Shown here one piece after another: positions 55,814 through 63,970 of a stretch of DNA of 64,000 nucleotides. The DNA is from JAHEFT01 sp963700705. GTDB taxonomy: Bacteria > Pseudomonadota > Gammaproteobacteria > Xanthomonadales > SZUA-36. The position numbers were made by a program, and so were the translations under genes. The notes beneath the pieces were generated by a model that was not told the DNA's origin, did no database searches, and worked only from the letters and a program-made list of their open reading frames with translations. Where the stretch lies: assembly GCA_963700705.1 (NCBI GenBank), contig CAVOYQ010000018.1, forward strand, positions 179,688 to 243,687, written 5' to 3'. The first letter of the stretch is position 1, and each line of letters starts with the position of its first letter.

Positions 55814-57226
55814 ATGAGTGAGTTTGATTACGACGTACTGGTGCTTGGCGCAGGTCCGGGTGGTTACACAGCGGCTTTTCGGGCCGCAGACCTCGGTCAG
55901 CGTGTCGCGCTGGTTGAGCGTTACCCGGAGTTGGGCGGAGTCTGCCTTAACGTCGGCTGTATCCCGTCCAAGGCGTTGCTGCACACGGCTGCCGTGATCG
56001 ATGAAGCCGCTGCGATGGAGCAGCATGGCGTCAGTTTTGACGAACCGTTGATCGACCTCGATAAATTGCGTGCTTTCAAAAACGGGGTTGTCGCCAAACT
56101 GACCGGTGGCCTGGCCGGGATGGCCAGGCAGCGGAAGGTCGATGTCATCCAGGGCAGAGGTTCTTTTACCGGGCCGCACGCAGCATCCATTGAAACCGGC
56201 GATGGAATCAAAACGCTGACCTTCAGGAGCGCCATTATTGCGGTGGGTTCGCAATCCCTCGAATTGGGAGGGATGCCGTGGGGTGACCCCCGCTTGATGG
56301 ATTCGACGGACGCACTGGAGTTGGAGGAAATTCCCCAGCGTTTACTTATCGTTGGCGGCGGAATCATCGGCCTCGAGATGGCGTGCGTATACCAGGCGCT
56401 GGGTAGCAAAGTCACCGTGGTCGAGTTGACCCCCGGCCTGATGCCGGGCACGGACCCGGACCTGGTCAAACCGTTGCAACGGAGGATCAGCAAACGTTAT
56501 CAAGCCATTCACCTGGAAACAAAGGTCACCCGGATAGATGTAGCCGACGACGGACTGCTGGCCCATTTCGAGGGTAAACACACGGGCAAGGAAATGTTCG
56601 ACCGGGTGCTGGTGGCGGTTGGACGAACGCCCAACGGCGGAAAAATCAACGCGGAGTCAGCCGGTGTTAACGTGACTTCCAGGGGCTTCATTCCGGTTGA
56701 TAACCAGATGAGAACCAATGTCCCGCATATTTTTGCGATCGGGGATGTCGTCGGCCAGCCCATGTTGGCGCACAAGGCCACTCATGAAGGAAAAGTTGCT
56801 GCAGAGGTATGCGCCGGTGAAAAGAGCGCTTTCGACGCACGGGTAATACCCTCGGTGGCTTATACCAATCCGGAAATCGCCTGGGTAGGCGTGACCGAAA
56901 CCGAAGCCCGGGAAAACGGCTTGAAATACGGCATCGGTAAATTTCCGCTCGCCGCGAGCGGACGCGCGATCGGTATCGACCGCACGGAAGGGTTTACCAA
57001 GCTGCTGTTCGATCCCTCGAGCAAGCGCATCATCGGCGCAGGCATTACCGGGCCCAACGCCGGTGATCTGATCGCCGAATGCGCGCTGGCGATCGAGATG
57101 GGTGCCGAAGCAGGGGATATTGCGCTGACCATCCACCCGCACCCGACGCTTTCCGAAAGCGTGGCGATGGCGGCCGAGGTGTTCGAAGGGACCATCACCG
57201 ATCTGTATATGCCGAAAAAGGGGTGA
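55814..57226 (+). CDS. lpd: Dihydrolipoamide dehydrogenase (E3)
   Basis: 470 aa flavoprotein. FAD motif VLGAGPGGYTAAFRAADLG, redox disulfide GGVCLNVGCIPSK, NAD motif LLIVGGGIIGLEMACVYQ, the second FAD contact PHIFAIGDV and the C-terminal His-Glu pair in TIHPHPTLSES. There is no N-terminal lipoyl extension. Last gene of aceE-aceF-lpd; the next gene is convergent. Confidence 0.95.
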   Translation: MSEFDYDVLVLGAGPGGYTAAFRAADLGQRVALVERYPELGGVCLNVGCIPSKALLHTAAVIDEAAAMEQHGVSFDEPLIDLDKLRAFKNGVVAKLTGGLAGMARQRKVDVIQGRGSFTGPHAASIETGDGIKTLTFRSAIIAVGSQSLELGGMPWGDPRLMDSTDALELEEIPQRLLIVGGGIIGLEMACVYQALGSKVTVVELTPGLMPGTDPDLVKPLQRRISKRYQAIHLETKVTRIDVADDGLLAHFEGKHTGKEMFDRVLVAVGRTPNGGKINAESAGVNVTSRGFIPVDNQMRTNVPHIFAIGDVVGQPMLAHKATHEGKVAAEVCAGEKSAFDARVIPSVAYTNPEIAWVGVTETEARENGLKYGIGKFPLAASGRAIGIDRTEGFTKLLFDPSSKRIIGAGITGPNAGDLIAECALAIEMGAEAGDIALTIHPHPTLSESVAMAAEVFEGTITDLYMPKKG

Positions 57227-57232
57227 AACCCT

Positions 57233-57994
57233 TCAGCCCTTGCGGAATTTGTAAACCACCCGGTCGGTCCGGCCGCGAATGGCGGGTGCAAACATTGGCT
57301 GTTCGACGTCATCCTGCGGATTGCGCAACACGCTGATCTCTCCTTCATAGACGAAGCAGGTGCCTTCAAGGTCGTCCTTGATCCGCTGCGGATCAATCCG
57401 GTGCAGGGATTGCGCGGTTTTACCGGGGTCACTGCCGGCTGCGGCGACGTGGTCGGTGATGCCCAGGACCGCGCCGGGTTTCAGGGCGCTGCACAATTTT
57501 TCCACCAGGGCAGTACCGTTAATCGCGGGCCAGCCGTTGTCTTCATCCAGGTAATAGAAATCGTGCCATGTGAGCATGGCCAGGGCCGCATCAAACGTGT
57601 TTTCCGGCAGCACCAGGTCGTCGGCTTCGGCGGTGACCTGCTCGACATTGGGCAAACGGTTGTCCAGGTAGCGCCCGGCAAGGTCGTCCTTGGCGAATTC
57701 AAGGTAAGCCTGGTTGTTGTGCGCAAGGACACTGCCGTCGCTTCCGACAATCCGGCTGACGATTTCGGTGTAATAGCCACCTCCCGAAAACAGGTCCAGA
57801 ACGGTCATGCCCGGCTTGATTTCGAAGAACTCAAGAACCTGGTCAGGACGTCGAAGTGGATCTATCAGGCGGTCTGTTTGCAAGCGCGCGGGATTGGCGA
57901 GTGATTCCGCAATGGCTATATCCAGTGAAGTGCCGCCCCCTGATTCGCAGGGCGTGAGCAGGAACAGGGTCAAAATCGCGTGTGCGCAATCCAT
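57233..57994 (-). CDS. Exported SAM-dependent methyltransferase-like protein
   Basis: 253 aa. An N-terminal hydrophobic segment (about 4-15, LLTPC then Ser/Gly) is predicted to be a signal. It is followed by a class I methyltransferase fold: KPGMTVLDLFSGGGYYTEIVSR (SAM loop), LAHNNQAYL, DAALAMLTWHDFYY, LKPGAVLGITDHVA and the end TDRVVYKFRKG. A family of such apparently exported methyltransferases exists in proteobacteria, with no known substrate. Export would place it away from cytoplasmic SAM, which is odd. Convergent with lpd (6-bp gap). Confidence 0.75.
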   Translation of the reverse strand: MDCAHAILTLFLLTPCESGGGTSLDIAIAESLANPARLQTDRLIDPLRRPDQVLEFFEIKPGMTVLDLFSGGGYYTEIVSRIVGSDGSVLAHNNQAYLEFAKDDLAGRYLDNRLPNVEQVTAEADDLVLPENTFDAALAMLTWHDFYYLDEDNGWPAINGTALVEKLCSALKPGAVLGITDHVAAAGSDPGKTAQSLHRIDPQRIKDDLEGTCFVYEGEISVLRNPQDDVEQPMFAPAIRGRTDRVVYKFRKG

Positions 57995-58131
57995 TTTTTT
58001 GTTTTCCAGTCAGCGTGGTGAACCAGTGTACCGCCGGGTTGCGAACGTTTCCCAGGGCTAGATCCCATTTTTCGGCATGCCGAGTAATTTTTGGGTCAGG
58101 ACGAAATAGGGAACCTCGCGCGCAAAAGCGG

Positions 58132-58160
58132 TTGCAATGCCGCCGGGATTTCCGTAAATT
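58132..58160 (+). promoter_or_regulatory. Candidate sigma70 promoter of the arginine operon
   Basis: TTGCAA (58132-58137) and TAAATT (58155-58160) with an optimal 17-bp spacer, each four of six consensus bases. The implied start near 58167 adjoins the leader ORF's ATG, so the leader message would be almost leaderless. Confidence 0.4.
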
Positions 58161-58167
58161 CAGTGAC

Positions 58168-58248
58168 ATGAAGACATTTGTGCCAACCGTCGGCTTCCGC
58201 CACCTGCGCCGATCCTGGATGATTATTCCGGGCTGGGTTGCCTCATAG
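58168..58248 (+). CDS. Candidate arginine leader peptide
   Basis: 26 codons reading MKTFVPTVGFRHLRRSW and then MIIPGWVAS. Three Arg codons (CGC 58198, CGC 58207, CGA 58210) cluster mid-way. The last codons (GGC TGG GTT, 58231-58239) contain an exact copy of the 3' arm of the downstream terminator. A ribosome stalled at the Arg codons would leave this copy free to act as antiterminator; one reaching the stop at 58246 would cover it. No Shine-Dalgarno is visible. Not shown to be translated. Confidence 0.45.
   Translation: MKTFVPTVGFRHLRRSWMIIPGWVAS
58231..58239 (+). promoter_or_regulatory. Antiterminator arm in leader
   Basis: GGCTGGGTT, identical to the terminator 3' arm at 58289-58297. It can pair with the same upstream arm (ACCCGGCC, 58278-58285) and so exclude the terminator. 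Confidence 0.5.
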
Positions 58249-58277
58249 GTCAGATTGATCAATTAATTCGAACAAAG

Positions 58278-58301
58278 ACCCGGCCACTGGCTGGGTTTTT
58301 T
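58278..58301 (+). terminator. Intrinsic terminator in argF' leader (attenuator)
   Basis: Stem ACCCGGCC / GGCTGGGT (58278-58285 and 58289-58296, one G-U pair, 3-nt loop ACT) followed by T to 58301. It ends 16 nt before the argF' ATG. No plus-strand gene precedes it for over 1 kb (lpd ends at 57226), so it can only act on argF' transcription itself. Confidence 0.75.
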
Positions 58302-58317
58302 GTATGGAGATCGGTAA

Positions 58318-59317
58318 ATGCAACATTTTTTGAGCACTGCGGATTGGTCGCAGGAACAATTGAACGGTCTGCTGAAACTGGCGGCGGACCTGAAGCAGGA
58401 TCCGGTCCAGGACCGTTTGCGCGGCAAGTCGATCGCGTTGATGTTCCTGAACCCGTCGATGCGTACGCGAACGTCCTTCGACCTGGGGATGCAGCAATTG
58501 GGCGGTATAGCAATCGTTCTGCAGCCCGGCAAAGACGCATGGGGTGTTGAATTCAACGCCGGCGCGGTAATGGAAGGGGATGCCGAGGAGCATATTGCAG
58601 AAGTGGCCGGTGTGCTGTCGCGCTATTGCGACCTGATCGGTTTGCGCGCTTTTCCGCCTTTCAGGGACTGGTCCGTGGAACGGGAGGATCCGGTCATACG
58701 CGCGCTGGCAAAGCATGCCACGGTGCCGGTCATCAACATGGAAACCATTGTTCATCCCTGCCAGGAACTGGCGCTGATGATGACACTGAAGGAGTACTTC
58801 GGAACGGTGCAGCAACCGGAAGTTTGTGTTGACCTGGACCTGGCATCCACGTCCCTTGAACACGGCGGTCGCCAATTCGGCGTTGTTGATTGCAAGCAAG
58901 TTTGGCATGGATGTCACCTTGCTGTGCCCGGAGGAGGCGTATCGCCTCGATTCACAATTCGAGTCCGCGGCGTCACGATTTGCTGACCAGGCAGGTGGAA
59001 GCTTCCAGGTAACTCATGATATTGAAGAGGCTTATACCGGTGCAGACATGGTGTACGCCAAGAGTTGGGGTGCCCTGCCTTTTTACGGCCGGCCGGACGA
59101 GGAATGGGCCTTGCGCAAGAATTACCGTCACTTTATGGTCGATGAAACAAAAATGGCGATGACCAACAACGCCCGGTTCAGCCATTGCCTGCCCCTGCGG
59201 CGCAACGTCAAGGCAACTGACGCCGTGATGGATTCAGATTATTGTCTTGCCCTGGACGAGGCGGAAAACCGATTGCACGTGCAAAAAGCAATCATGCTGA
59301 ACCTGCTGGGGCTGTAG
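58318..59317 (+). CDS. argF': N-acetylornithine carbamoyltransferase (one frameshift)
   Basis: About 332 aa after correction. Carbamoylates N-acetylornithine to N-acetylcitrulline, the Xanthomonas/Bacteroides variant of arginine synthesis. The carbamoyl-phosphate loop SMRTRTSFD is followed by GVEFNAGAVMEGDAEEHIAEV, RAFPPF and MHPCQE-like (VHPCQELALM), then in a second frame VLTWTWHPRPLNTAVANSAL, VYAKSWGALPF and HCLPLRRNVKATDAVMDS. The HPRPLNTAV and FN-GAV..GD segments are diagnostic for AOTCase over OTCase. Removing one G of 58818-58819 joins the frames. GGAG precedes the ATG. Confidence 0.92.
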
Positions 59318-59383
59318 GAGCGGAATTGCGATTCTGCGAAATCGCGATTTTCCAAAGCCAATCGCGGATAAATCCGCTCCTAC
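59314..59383. repeat. REP pair (REPIN-like) between argF' and argG
   Basis: GTAGGAGCGG at 59314-59323 is repeated inverted as CCGCTCCTAC at 59374-59383, with further inner complementarity (TTGCGATT, AATCGCGGAT). The GTAGGAGCGGATTTATCCGCGATT unit is a widespread gammaproteobacterial REP. It overlaps the argF' stop codon and fills the gap to argG. No RAYT transposase is in the window. Confidence 0.75.
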
Positions 59384-59413
59384 GGATCATCAGGTCTTTA
59401 AAGAGAGAACAAA

Positions 59414-60611
59414 ATGAGCTGAAAAAATTGTACTGGCCTTTTCCGGCGGACTGGATACCAGTTATTGCGTCCTTGATCTCGTCAATCGCGGGTATGAAGT
59501 CCACACCGCGTTTATCGATTCCGGCGGTGTCGGCGAGGCCGGCAGGGAATACATACGGACCAGGGCCTTGAGCCTGGGTGCAAAACAACATCATGAAATT
59601 AACGTAGCCCAGGAGATCTGGGACGAATTCGTCAAACCCCTGGTCTGGAGCCACGCGCGGATGCTCGGGGAATACCCGCTTTTGTGTTCGGACCGCTACC
59701 TCATCGTCACAAGCTGCCTGAAACTTTGCGACGAGCTGGGCACACAGAATTTCGGTCACGGCTGCACCGGCATGGGCAACGACCAATTGAGGTTTGACCA
59801 GACTGTTCGCAGCCTGGGCGACTACAGCATTCATGCGCCCATCCGTGACCTGCAGTCGCAGGTAAAAGCGGTCAGGGATCACGAGCTGCAGGTTCTGGCT
59901 GATGCCGGTATCGAGGTGGAAGTTTCAGCAAGCCGTTATTCGATCAATGAAAACCTGCTTGGCGTGACGATATCGGGCAGCGAGATCGACAAATTCAGAC
60001 AACCTGCCGACGATGCGTGGACCATGACCGCGGGACGGGAAGCCTGGCCCGCCGGATCATTGACGATCCGGGTGGGTTTTGAACAGGGTGTGGCCGTAAG
60101 CATCGACGGAGAACGCCTCGCCGGTCCCGAGATCCTGAAAATGCTCAATGCGAAACTGGGTGCCTGGGGTGTGGGCCGCCATATTTATACCGGTGATGTA
60201 ACGATTGGTCTGAAGGGGCGAATCGCATTTGAATGTCCCGGTATCGACGGCCTGCTGGCAGCCCACCAGGCGCTGGAGGATACGGTCAATACCCGGTTTC
60301 AGAACCAGTTCCGAAAATACATCAGTGACCGCTGGGCCGAGCTGGTTTATGCCGGCTTCTTTTACGAGCCGCACAAGATTGACCTGGAAGCGTATCTGAA
60401 AAGCTCACAGGAAGTGGTGACGGGCGAGGTTGAGCTGTTCACCCAGGGCGGTTCCGTTACAGCCGTGTCGGTTGAGTCGCCCTACCGCTTGCACAACCCC
60501 GGAGCGGTCTATGCGCAGAGTGCGGACTGGACGCCGGAGGAGGCCGTTGGATTCATCAAGTTGCTGGGTCAAAGCACGACACTGGCCGGAAAAGTACGGG
60601 GCCGGAAGTAA
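59414..60611 (+). CDS. argG: Argininosuccinate synthase (one frameshift near start)
   Basis: About 398 aa after correction. In the acetylcitrulline route it acts on citrulline released by ArgE'. ATG 59414 AGC is followed by an extra T (59420), making a stop; without it the protein reads MSEKIVLAFSGGLDTSYCVL with the ATP loop SGGLDTS. The remaining frame has NFGHGCTGMGNDQLRFD, the SRYSINENLLGVTISGSEID loop and AFECPG. Its stop overlaps the argE' start (TAATG). Confidence 0.9.
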
Positions 60612-61697
60612 TGAATCAGGATGTGGTCCTGGGTCACCTCGCAGCACTGGTCGCTTGCGACACCCAGAATCCCCCCAGGCTGATCGATGGCGATTCCGCG
60701 ATCTTCCGATATTGCAGCGAGCAGGTTGGTCCCGGTTTCGAAATCCGTACCTGGGATCACGGCGAAGGACACGTCTCCTGGTTTGCCGTCCGGGGAAAGC
60801 CCGGAGTCCTGTTCAATGTGCACCTGGACACGGTGCCTGATGGAACCGGATGGGCCGGGGACCCGCGCATCCTGTCGATCAGGGATGGCCGCGCCTACGG
60901 CAGGGGCGCTTGCGATATCAAGGGAGCTGCGGCGGTGCTGCTGGCGCTGGCTCGCGAGGTAGATGCGCCCATGGCATTGTTATTCACCTCGGACGAGGAA
61001 GGCGCCGGTGGATGCTGTGTGGCCAACTTTGTCGCCACCGGGGCGGCCGGGCAATTCGAACAGGTCATTGTTGCCGAGCCGACCGGCTGCAAAGCGGTAC
61101 TCGGGCACCGGGGATACCTGTCGGTGAAAACCCGCTTCCAGGGCGTTTCCGGCCACTCATCTGAAGCACGGGCTTTGCAGGAGAGCGCCAACCACCAGAT
61201 GGCAAGGTGGGCGGCGAGCGCGCTGCAGCAAGCGGCCGGCAGAAAAAGCTCGGCCACGGATCCGGGTGCGTGCTTCAATATCGGATTGGTCGAGGGCGGC
61301 ACCAAGAGCAACGTGATCGCCGGGCATGCCTTTGTGCACTGGAGTGCGCGTTTGCGGCCGGGGGAGTCGAATGAGGAATTTCTCAAGGTTATGCAGGCTT
61401 GTGCGCCGGCTGGTTCGAACGTCAGTTGGGAAGTGCCCTTCCACGGGGAGCCATTGCCCGCGGCAGGCCGTGGACGATAAAGCGTCACGCCTCTTCTGCG
61501 AAACTCATGATTTGCCGGTGGGTGATCCGGTCGATTTCTGGACCGAAGCATCCATTTTTTCAGCTGCGGATATACCGGCTATCGTATTGGGCCCGGGACA
61601 TATCAGCCAGGCGCATATAACCGATGAGTGGGTCGCGCTGGATCAACTGGAAAAGGCTTACGAACTTTATGAGCACGTGGTGAACAACAATGGCTGA
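60611..61697 (+). CDS. argE': N-acetylcitrulline deacetylase (one frameshift)
   Basis: About 361 aa after correction. M20 metallopeptidase that removes acetate from acetylcitrulline (or acetylornithine). Metal motifs LFNVHLDTVPD and CDIKGAAAVL; the catalytic pair SDEEGAGG; then in a second frame RLFCETHDLPVGDPVDFWTEASIFSA and the end GPGHISQAH. Removing G at 61460 joins the frames (PLPRQAVDDKASRLF). Overlaps argG by 1 base and argBA by 8. Confidence 0.9.
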
Positions 61698-63012
61698 AAT
61701 CAGAAGCGTGGTGAGCCAGGTCCTGAGCCAGTTGGGCGCCAGTCGCGAAGCCCGTTACTACCTGAAGCAATACAGCAGTGATGCCGAGTTGCAGTTTGCC
61801 GTGATCAAGGTCGGCGGCGCCGTGATCGAGGAGCAACTCGAAGTGCTGGCCGCGGCACTGGCCTTTCTGCGTAACCTGGGCCTGATGCCGATTATCCTGC
61901 ATGGCGCCGGACCCCAGCTGGACATTGCACTGCAGGAAGCATCCATAGAAACGGTGAAAAAACACGGACTGCGTGTGACCACACCTGAAGTGATGGAAAT
62001 CGCCCGGCCGGTCATCTATCGCGCAAACCGGCAACTGGTCAGCGCGCTTGATCAACAGGGCGTTCGGGCCCAGGGAATCCAGCACGGGGTTTTCGTCTGT
62101 GATTACCTGGATCGTGAAGAACTGGGCCTGGTCGGCGATATTCGCCGGGTTGACCTGGAGGCGATCCGCGACGTCGTTCAGCGCGGAATCCTGCCGGTGG
62201 TGGCTTGCCTGGGCGAAAGCACGACCGGCCAGGTGATGAACATCAATGCCGATATCGCAGCGCGGGAATTGATCTGGGAAGTGAAGCCCCACAAGATCAT
62301 CTTCCTGACGGGTACCGGTGGCTTGCTGGACGAATCCGGCCGCATCATCTCGGCGATCAGCCTGAGGACGGATTACCAATACCTGGTGGACCAGGATTGG
62401 GTTCATTCGGGGATGCAACTGAAGCTCGAGCAAATCAGCCAATTGCTCTCGGGTTTGCCGGAAAGTGCTTCAGTCTCGATCACGTCGGTCGAAAACCTGG
62501 CAAAGGAGCTGTTTACCCACCGCGGAGCGGGCACGCTGATCCGGATGGGCGAGGAGATCGTTGAGCACAAGGTCTTCGACGCGGTACTCCGGGACAAAAC
62601 GGCAGCGCTGCTCGAGCAGAGTTTCAATCGTTCACTTAAAGCCGATTATTTCGACGATCTGCCGCTGGAATGCATACTCAGCAGTGAGTCCTGGGGCGCA
62701 ATGGCCATCGTGCTCAAAGGCGTCGATGGCATCCCTTACCTGGACAAGTTCGCGGTAACACCGGAAGCACAGGGCGCCGGGCTGGGGGCTGCGGTCTGGC
62801 AGGCGCTGATCCAGCGCTGTCCTCAGCTGTATTGGCGGGCAAGAGCGGATAATCCGATTACACCCTGGTATTTTGACCAGGCAGATGCGAGTTTCACCAG
62901 GGAACGGTGGGTGGCATTCAGCATCGGTATTGAGGATTTTGACCAGTTGCGCCGTTGCAAGGAAGACTGCCTTTCGCGCAGGGAGAGCTGGGTGGAGAAA
63001 GCGGGTGATTAG
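61690..63012 (+). CDS. argBA: Bifunctional N-acetylglutamate kinase/synthase (ArgB-NAGS fusion)
   Basis: 440 aa. The N-terminal amino-acid kinase domain (about 1-285) has KVGGAVIEEQ, ILHGAGPQLDIAL, NINADIAARELIWEV, LTGTGGLLDESG and the arginine-site region QLKLEQISQLL. The C-terminal GNAT acyltransferase domain (about 300-430) has VTPEAQGAGLGAAVW and WRARADNPITPWYF. The fusion supplies both first steps of the pathway, as in Xanthomonas, so no separate argA is needed. Overlaps argE' by 8 bp and argC by 8 bp. Confidence 0.93.
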   Translation: MAEIRSVVSQVLSQLGASREARYYLKQYSSDAELQFAVIKVGGAVIEEQLEVLAAALAFLRNLGLMPIILHGAGPQLDIALQEASIETVKKHGLRVTTPEVMEIARPVIYRANRQLVSALDQQGVRAQGIQHGVFVCDYLDREELGLVGDIRRVDLEAIRDVVQRGILPVVACLGESTTGQVMNINADIAARELIWEVKPHKIIFLTGTGGLLDESGRIISAISLRTDYQYLVDQDWVHSGMQLKLEQISQLLSGLPESASVSITSVENLAKELFTHRGAGTLIRMGEEIVEHKVFDAVLRDKTAALLEQSFNRSLKADYFDDLPLECILSSESWGAMAIVLKGVDGIPYLDKFAVTPEAQGAGLGAAVWQALIQRCPQLYWRARADNPITPWYFDQADASFTRERWVAFSIGIEDFDQLRRCKEDCLSRRESWVEKAGD

Positions 63013-63970
63013 TGTTGTTGTCATAGGCGCCCGGGGCTATACCGGGTCGGAGCTGCTGCCGTTGCTGCACCGGCACCCCGAGGTGGAGCTCATCGCTGTC
63101 GGCTCGGGCAGTGCAACGGGCCAGCCTGTCAGCGCGCATGTCAGCGGCATGGTGGGAAGCGACCTGGTTTTTTCCGATATCCGTCCGGTTTCCTTGGACA
63201 GGTATCGCTCCGATGCCTGCATCCTGGCTCTGCCGAACGGCAAGGCCGCCGGATACGTAAACGCCCTGGATGACAAAAAGCCGGATACCGTGGTGGTTGA
63301 TCTGAGCGCCGATCATCGCTTTGACCCGGCCTGGGCATACGGGCAGCCGGAGCGGTTCGGCAGCCAGTTGGTCGGCGCAACCCGGATTGCGAATCCGGGC
63401 TGTTACGCAACCGGTGCCCAACTGGCCCTGGCGCCGTTGCTGGACCTGCTGGTTGGCGAACCCGTGGCATTCGGCGTTTCCGGTTACAGCGGCGCAGGCA
63501 TGACGCCATCGCGCAAGAACGATCCGGCAGTGCTCGAGGACAACCTGTTGCCGTACACCCTGGTTGATCATCTGCACGAAAAGGAAGTTTCACACCACCT
63601 GGGCCGGCAAATCCGTTTCCTGCCGCATGTCGCGCCGTTTTTCCGGGGTATCAGCCTGACGGTCGCGGCTGAGCTCAGCCGGGTGCAATCGGAAGGGGAA
63701 CTGTTGGCGAGATTCCGAGAATTTTATGCCGGCTTCCCCCTGGTGGAAGTGCGTGCAGGCATACCGGAGGTCAAGCAGGTGCGGGGAAGTCACCGCCTGG
63801 CGCTGGGCGGGTTTGCCGTGAGTGAAACAAACCCGCACCGCGTTTCACTGGTCGCCGTGCTGGACAATTTATTGAAGGGGGCTGCCACCCAGGCCGTGCA
63901 GAACCTCAACATCGCATTTGGCCTGGATGCGATGACCGGCCTCGATCTCCAGATGGGAAAGAAAGCATGA
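63005..63970 (+). CDS. argC: N-acetyl-gamma-glutamyl-phosphate reductase
   Basis: 321 aa from GTG 63005, 8 bp inside argBA. NADPH-dependent reduction in arginine synthesis. Rossmann motif VIGARGYTGSELLPLL; ALPNGKAAGYV; ATRIANPGCYATGAQLALAPL with the catalytic Cys; VSGYSGAGMTPSRK; HVAPFFRGI; DNLLKGAATQAVQNLNIAFG at the end. The frame opens earlier within argBA, but family similarity starts here. Overlaps argH by ATGA. Confidence 0.95.
   Translation: MISVVVIGARGYTGSELLPLLHRHPEVELIAVGSGSATGQPVSAHVSGMVGSDLVFSDIRPVSLDRYRSDACILALPNGKAAGYVNALDDKKPDTVVVDLSADHRFDPAWAYGQPERFGSQLVGATRIANPGCYATGAQLALAPLLDLLVGEPVAFGVSGYSGAGMTPSRKNDPAVLEDNLLPYTLVDHLHEKEVSHHLGRQIRFLPHVAPFFRGISLTVAAELSRVQSEGELLARFREFYAGFPLVEVRAGIPEVKQVRGSHRLALGGFAVSETNPHRVSLVAVLDNLLKGAATQAVQNLNIAFGLDAMTGLDLQMGKKA

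Larger units (their letters stand above)
57995..58317. other. 323-bp gap holding the arginine operon leader
   Basis: Divergent spacer between the methyltransferase and argF'. It holds a candidate promoter (58132-58160), the leader ORF (58168-58248) and the terminator/antiterminator pair (58231-58301). No other gene was seen. Confidence 0.6.

Noticed and set aside
58255..58272. ArgR box in the argF' leader (TTGATCAATTAATTCGAA)
   Set aside because: Resembles the ARG box only loosely and with the wrong spacing; kept as a possibility, but not supported.
59414..59425. argG start AGC TGA as a programmed +1 frameshift like that of prfB
   Set aside because: There is no Shine-Dalgarno-like stimulator or slippery CTT codon, and ten other genes carry the same kind of one-base excess, so a common technical cause is simpler.
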